Origin: a virus | DNA: 41,015 nucleotides | Strand: one strand, 5' to 3' | IMG/VR virus record: IMGVR_UViG_3300022752_000150 | Span: 1-41,015 of that record | In this document: positions 29,114 to 38,300 of the stretch, one piece after another | Numbering within the stretch: position 1 is the first letter of the stretch | Layout: every line of letters starts with the position of its first letter | The notes under the pieces: model-generated | The model's database searches: none | What the model saw: the letters and a program-made list of their open reading frames with translations, nothing else | What the model was told of the DNA's origin: nothing | Made by a program: the position numbers and the translations under genes

Positions 29114-31159
29114 ATGGCCTCGAATCGCTTAACGGTCACCGATCTAGATTTTGACACAATTAAAACAAATTTAAAAACTTACCTTCAAGCACAAGCTGAA
29201 TTTACGGATTATGATTTCGAAGCTTCTGGTTTAAGTGTTCTTCTTGACATTTTAGCTTATAACACTCACTACAATGCTTACTATCTTAATATGGTTGCCA
29301 ATGAAGCTTTTATGGACACCGCAGTTCTTCGCAGTTCGGTTGTATCACACGCTAAAAGTTTAGGCTACACTCCACAATCAGCCACAGCGCCAAGAGCAAT
29401 TATTAATTTAACAGTGCCCTCCGGCTCTTCAACGCCAGGATCGCTTACAATTCCTAGAGGATTCAACTTTAGAACAAATCTCTTAGAAAACACTACCTAT
29501 AACTATACTGTTTTAGATGATGTAACTGTTAATAAAGTTGGTTCTGATTTTATTTTTAGAAATTTAAGTATTTATGAAGGTAACATTATTAATTATCAAT
29601 ATGCCTATAATTCAATAACAAATCCAAAATCTATTTTTATAATACCAGATACGAATGTAGATACAACAACGCTTCAAGTTATTGTACAAACATCTTCAAG
29701 TAATTTATCGTCACAAACACATACTTTAGCTTCAGATGTTTTAGATGTAACTTCAAATTCAACTGTTTATTTTTTACAAGAAGGTCAAAACGGACAATTT
29801 GAAATTTATTTTGGCGATGCTTTTGTTGGTAAAAAACTAAGCGATGGTAATCTTATTAAAATTAGTTATTTGGTAACTTCTGGCTTTGATTCGAATAAAT
29901 CAAATAATTTTACAGCATCATCTTCTGTTGCTCCGTACACGACATATACAGTTACTTCCGTTTCCGAATCAGCTGGTGGCTCATCAAAAGAAAGTGTAGA
30001 CAGTGTAAAATTAAATTCTGTGTTACAGTATTCAACACAAAATCGTTTAGTTACAACAAAAGATTATGAAAGTTACATTAAAAAAACTTATGGTGCTGTG
30101 AGTTCGATTTCCGTCTGGGGTGGTCAAGACGAAATTCCACCAGTTTACGGCAAAGTTTTTATTTCAATTAAACCCAAAACTAATTATTTTTTAACCGAAG
30201 CTGAAAAAACAAGAATAATTGATGAAATTGTAAAACCTAAATCAATTGTGGCGATTGATGCCGAAATAAGAGATCCAGAATTTTTATATCTAAAGTTGAC
30301 AAATAAAGTTAGAATTGATCGCAAAAAAACATCACTGAATGATGAACAAATAAAAACATTGATACGAGCAGCTATTTTTAATTATTCAAATATCAATTTA
30401 AATAAATTTGGTGCAACTTTTGTTTTGTCTAAAGTCCAAGATTTTATTGATGCTGTTGATTTAGCATCTATTATAGGTTCAGAGACAATTTTACGCCTTG
30501 AAAAACGATTTACACCAGATTTAAATAACAGTAAAACATATACAATTAATTATAATGCTAAACTTTATCGAGGCACAATTTTAAATCGCTTATTTTCTTC
30601 TGAATTTACAATTAATGATTCTTTGGGCACAACAAGAACAGCTATACTTGAAGAAATACCAGAATCATTTACCGGTCTTTCATCCATAAATGTAACTAAT
30701 GCTGGTTTTGGCTATGTCTCAGCACCAACAGTTACAATCACTGGCGATGGCACAGGTGCTACAGCTACCGCAACAATTGTTAATGGTCGTGTCACATCAA
30801 TCACAATTACAAATCGTGGTATTAATTACAGTAAGGCTGTTGTTTCTTTTTCTGGTGGCGATGGTTATGGCGCTGCTGCAATTGCTGTTCTTGATGGCCG
30901 TTTTGGCACTTTAAGAACAGTATATTTTGATGAGCTGGCTCAAAGACAAATTATAAATTCAAAAGCGGGAACTATTGATTACGACACCGGTGAAGTAATA
31001 ATTACCGATTTAAGAGTATTATCAGTTATAACTTCTGATGGCGTTATTAGAATAAGTGTTGAATCAGAAGATGGAATTATTTCATCTGTAAGAAGTACAA
31101 TCTTGTCAATCGATCAAACAGATTCTACATCGGTAACTACTGAAATTACTGCTGTTTAA
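29114..31159 (+). CDS. 6: Baseplate wedge protein gp6 with inserted beta repeats
   Basis: gp6 dimers form the inner baseplate ring with gp7. The 681 residues match T4 gp6 (660 aa) at the start (NRLTVTDLDFDTIKTNLKTY, DFEASGLSVLLDILAYNTHY, AYYLNMVANEAFMDTAVLRS, AKSLGYTPQSATAPRAII) and in the centre (TKDYESYIKKTYGAVSSISV, WGGQDEIPPVYGKVFISIKP). Around residues 525-595 a glycine-rich repeat pair is inserted (SSINVTNAGFGYVSAPTVTI, VTSITITNRGINYSKAVVSF), like those in neighbouring genes. The C-terminus returns to a T4-like pattern (IINSKAGTIDYDTGEVIITD). Confidence 0.92.
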   Translation: MASNRLTVTDLDFDTIKTNLKTYLQAQAEFTDYDFEASGLSVLLDILAYNTHYNAYYLNMVANEAFMDTAVLRSSVVSHAKSLGYTPQSATAPRAIINLTVPSGSSTPGSLTIPRGFNFRTNLLENTTYNYTVLDDVTVNKVGSDFIFRNLSIYEGNIINYQYAYNSITNPKSIFIIPDTNVDTTTLQVIVQTSSSNLSSQTHTLASDVLDVTSNSTVYFLQEGQNGQFEIYFGDAFVGKKLSDGNLIKISYLVTSGFDSNKSNNFTASSSVAPYTTYTVTSVSESAGGSSKESVDSVKLNSVLQYSTQNRLVTTKDYESYIKKTYGAVSSISVWGGQDEIPPVYGKVFISIKPKTNYFLTEAEKTRIIDEIVKPKSIVAIDAEIRDPEFLYLKLTNKVRIDRKKTSLNDEQIKTLIRAAIFNYSNINLNKFGATFVLSKVQDFIDAVDLASIIGSETILRLEKRFTPDLNNSKTYTINYNAKLYRGTILNRLFSSEFTINDSLGTTRTAILEEIPESFTGLSSINVTNAGFGYVSAPTVTITGDGTGATATATIVNGRVTSITITNRGINYSKAVVSFSGGDGYGAAAIAVLDGRFGTLRTVYFDELAQRQIINSKAGTIDYDTGEVIITDLRVLSVITSDGVIRISVESEDGIISSVRSTILSIDQTDSTSVTTEITAV

Positions 31160-31160
31160 C

Positions 31161-33467
31161 ATGGATCAAAAATCATCTCTTTTAATTGAAGGACAAGTAC
31201 CGGCTTTTGTTCGTGAAGAATATCCATTATTTGTCACTTTTCTAGAAGCTTACTATGAGTTTTTAGAAAATAAACAAGGCTTAAATAAAAATGATTTGAT
31301 AACGCAAGCCAAAAAACTTAAAACAATTTTTGATGTTGATGAATCCATTAATGAATTTGAAGAGAATTTTTTTAACACTTACGCATCTTTGATTCCTGTT
31401 GATGTCCAAGGAAACAAAGAATTATTAATTAAAAATATATTGCCACTTTATCAAGCCAAAGGCTCCGAAAATTCTTTTAAATTGTTGTTTCGTTTTCTTT
31501 TTCATGAAGAACCAACAATTTTTTATCCAAGAGACAGTATTCTTCGAGCTTCTTCTGGTGAATGGAAAATTGATAATTCCATTAAAGTTTCAACAGATAT
31601 TTCTTCTTTTTATACCGCCGATGGTAATACGAAACAATTTGTAATCATTTCACAAGAACCTTCGGCAAATCTTGACGTTTATGTAAATGGTACTTTAACG
31701 ACCAGTGGTTTTAAAGTTCTCAAAGAATATAATTTAGTTGAATTCAACAGCAATGTGGCTGCTAACTCAACTTTAGAAATTTTTTATAATGTAATTGATC
31801 GTAATATTTTTAATAATCGTCAATTAATTGGTAAAACTTCTGGTGCCACAACCGTTGTAGAGAAATCTTTTAATCGCTATTTAAATAATGTTGAAATATT
31901 AGAAATGTTTGTTGATGTTAAAACTTCAGTGGGTGATTTTGAAATTGGTGAAATTTTAGAAACCAATGTTTTTATTGGTGATACTCTTGTTGACGTTAGA
32001 TTAAGAACAGTATCAGAACTTAAAGAAATTACTATTGTTAATTCTGGTGCTAATTATAATGTTGGAGATCCAGTTATCATAACAGCGCCAAGATCACAAA
32101 GAATACCTCAAGCTGTAGTTTCAAGTGTTTCAAAAGGTGTGATTGATTCTATGACTATTTTAAAAGGTGGCGCTGGTTTTAAGGTAAATGCTCCAATTAG
32201 TGCTGATGGTTTTGGTAAGCCATTTGTTGATATTGATGTTGTTTCTGTTTTAACCACATCTTCAAATTCAGCTAATAGTTTTAGAATTTTTTCGGATGTT
32301 ATTTCTGATATTGATCCAGCTAATACATTCATTAATGCAGCATCATATGGTTTAAGTGGAGTATATTCGGGAAATTCTAATAGTATCATTAGGCATACTT
32401 TTTCAAATACTTCTTATACGAGCATCGGTGAAATTATTGGTGTTCAAATTAATTCAGTGCAAATTAATTTTGGATCAATACCCAATTTTAATGCTGAAGC
32501 GGCTAACTTAGTAATTGCAAATATAGGGTCAACAGTAACTAATACTACAGTTTATATTAATAGTTTTGGGTCACTAGGCAAAACTGCAATACGAAACGGC
32601 GGCACTGGATATAGTATTGGTGATGAACTAGTTTTTACAAATCCTTCAGGTAGTTTTGGTGTAGGTGCTGCCGCCGAAGTTAGAACTATTGGCACTGGCG
32701 GAGCTATTACAAAAATTGAATTTGTTCCAAGTAAAATTGTTGGAACAGCCAACGTTTTTACAACAAATGCAAATGTAATTGGAACAAATACTTTTTTTCA
32801 AGCTAATTTAATTGTTGGTGATTTAATTATGGTCAACGGCGAATCTCGCAGCATAAGCACCATAACATCAAACACTCTTATGACCGTAAACACTGCTTTT
32901 GTTGCAAATTCAACAGGTAAACCAGTTCGTGTATATGGAACTCATTTAATTGGTGGCCAAGGATACAATCAAAATAGTTTACCTACTGTAACAATTACAT
33001 CCACTGGCGGTTCAAACGCTAACGTTGAAGTTGTTGCCATCATGGGAGACGGTGAACAATTTACTGCAAACATTGGAACAAATAAACCAGGCAGTGTTCA
33101 ATCTGTTTTAATTATTGATGCTGGAAAAGGTTTGAAATCTGTTCCAGACTTTGATTTAAGTCGATCTGGTGATGGCACAGCGACTCTCCAAGCTGTTTTA
33201 ATTCCAACGGTTGAAGAATTTCCTGGAAAGTGGATTAGTCAAAAAGGTTTAGTTTCGTCTTCATATACAAAGTTACAAGGTAAAGATTATTTTATTGATT
33301 ATTCTTATGTTATAGTTTCAAGTATTCAATTTCAAAAATACAAACAAGTATTAAAAGAGTTATTACATCCGGCCGGTTTAATTCCTTATTCTGAAGTAGC
33401 TAGAACAAACGAAATCGAATCTCAGCGATTAAAAGTTTCAACGGAAATATCTCAAGTAGCCGCATAA
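31161..33467 (+). CDS. Baseplate wedge protein, probable gp7 equivalent, with beta repeats
   Basis: The 768-residue protein follows gene 6 by 1 nt. The first ~150 residues are conserved-looking helical sequence (VREEYPLFVTFLEAYYEFLE, IKNILPLYQAKGSENSFKLL, FRFLFHEEPTIFYPRDSILR). Several glycine-rich repeats follow: ITIVNSGANYNVGDPVIIT, AIRNGGTGYSIGDELVFTN, LIGGQGYNQNSLPTVTITST and SVLIIDAGKGLKSVPDFDL. The end (SSYTKLQGKDYFIDYSYVIV, LKELLHPAGLIPYSEV) is conserved. T4 gp7 has 1032 residues and the direct similarity is weak, so the name rests mainly on position between 6 and 8. Confidence 0.68.
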   Translation: MDQKSSLLIEGQVPAFVREEYPLFVTFLEAYYEFLENKQGLNKNDLITQAKKLKTIFDVDESINEFEENFFNTYASLIPVDVQGNKELLIKNILPLYQAKGSENSFKLLFRFLFHEEPTIFYPRDSILRASSGEWKIDNSIKVSTDISSFYTADGNTKQFVIISQEPSANLDVYVNGTLTTSGFKVLKEYNLVEFNSNVAANSTLEIFYNVIDRNIFNNRQLIGKTSGATTVVEKSFNRYLNNVEILEMFVDVKTSVGDFEIGEILETNVFIGDTLVDVRLRTVSELKEITIVNSGANYNVGDPVIITAPRSQRIPQAVVSSVSKGVIDSMTILKGGAGFKVNAPISADGFGKPFVDIDVVSVLTTSSNSANSFRIFSDVISDIDPANTFINAASYGLSGVYSGNSNSIIRHTFSNTSYTSIGEIIGVQINSVQINFGSIPNFNAEAANLVIANIGSTVTNTTVYINSFGSLGKTAIRNGGTGYSIGDELVFTNPSGSFGVGAAAEVRTIGTGGAITKIEFVPSKIVGTANVFTTNANVIGTNTFFQANLIVGDLIMVNGESRSISTITSNTLMTVNTAFVANSTGKPVRVYGTHLIGGQGYNQNSLPTVTITSTGGSNANVEVVAIMGDGEQFTANIGTNKPGSVQSVLIIDAGKGLKSVPDFDLSRSGDGTATLQAVLIPTVEEFPGKWISQKGLVSSSYTKLQGKDYFIDYSYVIVSSIQFQKYKQVLKELLHPAGLIPYSEVARTNEIESQRLKVSTEISQVAA

Positions 33468-33470
33468 ATA
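33463..33470 (+). promoter_or_regulatory. 8: Candidate late promoter CATAAATA before gene 8
   Basis: The motif overlaps the TAA stop of the upstream gene and lies 7 nt before ATG 33478. No Shine-Dalgarno sequence precedes the ATG, so a transcript from here would be nearly leaderless. Confidence 0.4.
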
Positions 33471-33477
33471 AAAAAAT

Positions 33478-35346
33478 ATGCCAACATTTTTAAGAAAAAC
33501 GTCAAACTACACAGCAAATGTAGGTGATTATTTAATTGCCGACACAACAGCTGGTCCATTTACAATCACTCTCCCAGCCAATCCGACAACTGGTGACTTT
33601 GTTCAAATTGTTGATGGTGCTAGTTGGGAAACTTACAATCTTACAGTAGCAAGAAATGGCGAAACCATTGAAGGCAACGCTGATGATGTAACTTTAGACA
33701 TAGGTGGAGTTAAAGTAGAATTCATTTATGATTCTACAACCTGGGAATTATTTGTTTCTGATATTGCTATAGAACCTGAGGGCGCAAAATACACCTCAAA
33801 AAAGTTACGTTTTAATAATGCTGAACAATTCAAAGAGGCTTTTTCAGAAACAAATGCTTCAGTTGGTTATGTTTATTTGGGCCAACATTTACCTTGGGAT
33901 ATACCATCTTCTCCAGATACTTTAACTGATACTGTTGCAGCTGAAAAGTATATTTGGAATAATATGATTGCTGCGAAAAAAGTTACTGGTAATGATGTTG
34001 AATTTGTTATACCTAGAATTAATTGGACAGCTAATAATACTTATCGACAATTTGATGACACAATAACACTTGATACACTTGTAACATCGAATTCTTTAGC
34101 TAATGTTTATTCTTTTTATGTTTATAATTCTGAAAGAAATGTTTATAAATGTCTATCAAATAATTTAAGTTCTAATTCGACAGTTGAACCATTAGGAACA
34201 AATTTGGGCAATCGTGGAATTATTGAAACTGGTGATGGATTTCTTTGGAAGTACATGTATAATATTCAGGCATCAAATAAATTTTTGTCAAATAATTGGT
34301 TGCCTGCTCCAATATCAATTAGTCAATTAGAATATAATGGCAGTGCTAATGCTACGATTGACGGTGAAATAACAACTATTGTGGTGACATCGCCTGGTAG
34401 TGGTTATTTTAATACAAATGCTAATGTAAGCTCATTTAATACTTCTTGTTCGGTGTTAACAGTAGAAGCTTCAGTTGACATGGCTAATTTAATTGTTACA
34501 AATATGGGAATAACAGGTAACGGAATTTCAGCAAATACTTTTATTACTGCTGTGGATTTAGTAAACAGAAGAATTAATTTATCATACGCTACATCATCTT
34601 CAGGTGGAGGCACTGCAAATACTCTTTCGTTTAAAACTAGAGTTATTGTTGATGGCGATGGAACTGGTGTTGTTGCTTCTGCTAATTTATCCGGCAATAC
34701 TATTGGTAGCATTGGTGTGACTAGTTATGGAAGAAATTACAATTTTGCAAATGTTAATATCTATGGAACTTCTGTTGGAGCAAACGTTGCTACAGCTCGA
34801 GCTATTATAGGTCCAAAATACGGCCATGGTTATAATTCAGCAAGAGAACTTGGTGGTCATAATGTAATGATTTCTTTAAAAATAGGAGAGGGTGATACGA
34901 CCGAAGGTAATATAATTTCTGACAGCACATCGTTTAGACAATATGGACTTCTTCGCAACCCACATAAATATGGTGAAAATACAGCTGTAACTTATGCAAA
35001 TGCTAATTCAGTCATTTCACAAACAACGGCTGTTACTTTAATTGCAGGTTCAAATTATCAAGTTAACGAATTTGTATATCAGGGAACTTTAGCCTCACCA
35101 ACTTTTAGTGGTTATGTTGAATCGTTCGCCAGCACTGTAATTAATTTAACAAATGTTCGTGGTTCAATTGCTTTAGGTTCAGTATTGAAAGGAACAACCA
35201 CGAATCCTACAGGAAGAACAGTTTCTAGTATTGATTTTCCTGAGTTTGAAAAATATACTGGAGATGTTTTATATAATGAAAATATTGTCGCAATACAAAG
35301 AGTGGCGGGTCAAGCTGAAAATATTAAATTTGTTGTTAGATTTTAG
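33478..35346 (+). CDS. 8: Baseplate wedge protein gp8 with extra N-terminal domain
   Basis: gp8 dimers tie the wedge to gp10 and gp7. Residues ~105-280 and the C-terminus match T4 gp8 (334 aa): [57 protein letters not shown] and [20 protein letters not shown]. Residues 1-95 are an added beta domain ([40 protein letters not shown]) that I recall from tail fibres of many environmental phages. The centre (~300-450) holds glycine-rich repeats ([36 protein letters not shown]). The total of 622 residues is almost twice the T4 length. Confidence 0.88.
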   Translation: MPTFLRKTSNYTANVGDYLIADTTAGPFTITLPANPTTGDFVQIVDGASWETYNLTVARNGETIEGNADDVTLDIGGVKVEFIYDSTTWELFVSDIAIEPEGAKYTSKKLRFNNAEQFKEAFSETNASVGYVYLGQHLPWDIPSSPDTLTDTVAAEKYIWNNMIAAKKVTGNDVEFVIPRINWTANNTYRQFDDTITLDTLVTSNSLANVYSFYVYNSERNVYKCLSNNLSSNSTVEPLGTNLGNRGIIETGDGFLWKYMYNIQASNKFLSNNWLPAPISISQLEYNGSANATIDGEITTIVVTSPGSGYFNTNANVSSFNTSCSVLTVEASVDMANLIVTNMGITGNGISANTFITAVDLVNRRINLSYATSSSGGGTANTLSFKTRVIVDGDGTGVVASANLSGNTIGSIGVTSYGRNYNFANVNIYGTSVGANVATARAIIGPKYGHGYNSARELGGHNVMISLKIGEGDTTEGNIISDSTSFRQYGLLRNPHKYGENTAVTYANANSVISQTTAVTLIAGSNYQVNEFVYQGTLASPTFSGYVESFASTVINLTNVRGSIALGSVLKGTTTNPTGRTVSSIDFPEFEKYTGDVLYNENIVAIQRVAGQAENIKFVVRF

Positions 35347-35354
35347 AGGAATTC

Positions 35355-38300
35355 ATGGCGCTTAATACCAATTTTAATGTGAATCCATATTATGAGGACT
35401 TTGATGAAGCAAAAAAATACCTTCGTTTACTTTTTAAACCAGGTTTTGCTGTACAAGCTCGTGAATTAACTCAAATACAGACAATACTGCAAAAACAAGT
35501 AGAACGTTTTGGTAATCATATATTTCAAAATGGTTCGGTTGTTACAGGAGGTCAATTCTTTTTACAAGATGCTACATATCTAAAACTTAATTCTGTATAT
35601 GGTGCAACAGATGTAGTTGCTAATAATTTTATTGGTAAAACTATATTATCAAGTGATGAAACAAAACGAGCACAAGTCATTAAAGCTTATGCTACCGACG
35701 TTGGCACAGGCGATCCAATTACATTAATGGTGAAACAGATTTATGGTTCAGCATTTATACCGTCAGAAACAATTAAAACCAGTGAAGTTTCTCCATCATT
35801 TGCAAATATCTCAACATCTGGCGTAGGAACAGGCCAAACGTTTTCTGTTAATGAAGGTGTTTTTTATTACGATGGTTTCTTTATACAAAATGATGCACAA
35901 ACTGTAGCAGTTTCGAAATATACAAACACTACAGCAAATGCCAGAATTGGTTTTGAAATCACAGAATCTATAGTTACAAACAATTCAGACACTTCTCTTT
36001 TAGATCCAGCACAAAATGCATCAAATTATCAAGCACCCGGTGCAGATCGTTATAAAATTAATTTGGTTTTAGCAACAAGAAGTTTAGCTTCTACAGATGA
36101 TACACGATTTATTGAATTGGCTCTAGTTGAAGATGGTCAAATTGTTCGTGAAAACAAATATCCAATTTATTCGGTTCTTGAAGACACTTTAGCTCGTAGA
36201 ACATTTGACGAATCTGGTAACTATACTGTTCGTGATTTTCGTATTTCATTGAACACAAATTCTGCGAATTCAGCACAAACAAATATCGTAATGTCTCCAG
36301 GAAAAGCTTATGTTTACGGCTATGAGTTTGAAACTAATGGGCCAACAACTATAACAACAGATAAACCCAGAACAACTGCAAGCGTAGCAAATAAAAGACT
36401 TACAGCTGATTATGGTAACTTTGTTTTTACCACAAACCATTTTGGTTCTTTTCCAATTAATAGTTTAACCACTGTAGATTTGCATTGTGTTAATACGGCA
36501 TCGATTAATACAACATCAACAGCTACCATTTCAAATACCAAAATAGGAACCATTCGTGTTAAATCAATAGCCTATGAATCGGCTTCAAATACATCCAATG
36601 GTTCAACGTATGTTTATCGTTCTTATTTGTTTGATGCAAATGTTGGATCAATCACTGGTACTGTAAATTCAGCAACATCAACGTCTTTAACTCTTGCTAA
36701 TTCAGTTGCAGGTAATGTATTTTCTACGGTTAATGACGCATACACTGGAGCTAAATTACGAATTACAAGTGGTTTAGGTTCAGGTGAAGCACAAAAAATA
36801 ATTACTGGTTTTACCGGATCAACACAAACAATTAATGTAAGTCCAGCATTTACAACAACACCCAATAATGCATCGATTTTTTCAATTGATTTTGAATTTA
36901 ATGATGTAGAATCACTGGCTAATTTTAGTTCAACCACGAAAATTGCTGCAGCCGACATTTCAATTCGTTCAAAAGATTTAGCAACAACTTATGATGATGT
37001 TTATATTTCTGATGCAGCACTAGAACCACTTATTTTTCGTTTAGGCCAAGAATATGTTGCAAACAGTACAATTGCTGATTTATCTTTTTCATATAAGAGG
37101 CTTTATGCATCACAATCATTTAGTGCAAACGATTCGCCAGCTTTAACTCTTGGTACTGGCGAAGATATTGCTTCAGCTACATCATCATCTGCTAAAGCTG
37201 AAAATTATTATATTGTTGTAACGTCTGCTGGCACTTCACCATATTCTGTTGGCCAAGTTATTCCAGTTGATAAATTTTCTGTGAGTACCGGCACTAAAAA
37301 GGTTACGGTCACCAATGGTGGAAATATGACTGCCAATATCATTGCTACAATTGATGTTTCTACAATATCACAAAAAAATAAAACATATGTTACCAAGAAT
37401 ACAACAATTCAAACTGCATCAAGTTCAGATCGTATTGATGTTTTTGGAAATTCTGCACTTTTTATTTTTCCATCAAATGGCCAATGTCATATTGCAAACA
37501 CTTTTGTAAAAAAAGTGCCCGGACAAATTCAATCTTTGTTTATGTCGGACATTATTGAAATCACAAGTATTTTAGATTTTGGCAGTAATGGAATATCACA
37601 AGCAAATTCCACATATGCTTCAAATGTCACAACAAAATATACGTTTAATAATGGCCAAAAAGATTCTTTTTATGACCATTCATTTATTAAATTAAACCCC
37701 GGACAAAGTGCTCCATCTGGCAATATTGTGGTATTTTTCAATCGCTTTACTTCATCTGGCGCTGGGTTTTTCACTGTAGATTCTTATTCGGGCATAGCCT
37801 ATGGCAATATTCCAATATATTCATCACCAACAAATAATTCTCTTTATAATTTAAGAGATTGTTTAGATTTTCGTCCGGTTCGCTCTGATGCTGCAGCTTC
37901 TGGCGGTAGTGCTGTGGTTTTTGATGTAACGCCCGCAACAACTGGTCCAAAAATTCCAGAAAATGGTTCTGATATAATTTTAGATTATCAGTATTATTTG
38001 CCAAGAGTTGATAAAATTGTTCTTGATAAAACAAAAAAATTTGAAATTATTAAAGGAGTGCCTTCGCTAACTCCTTTGCCACCAAACGATTCATCTACAG
38101 GAATGACTTTGTTTATTTTAAGTTATTCTCCTTATCTTGATGATATAAAAGATGTAAATATACAAGGTATCAATCATCGCCGTTATACAATGCGTGACAT
38201 TGGAAGTCTTGAATCTAGAATTGAAAATCTTGAATATTATACCTCATTAAGTTTGCTCGAACAAGATGCTTTAGCAAAACAAGATTTAACTATTTTAGAT

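Noticed and set aside
34973-34980. CATAAATA inside gene 8
   Set aside because: It is in the middle of a coding region with no start downstream and reads as ordinary H-K-Y codons, so it is probably chance in AT-rich DNA.
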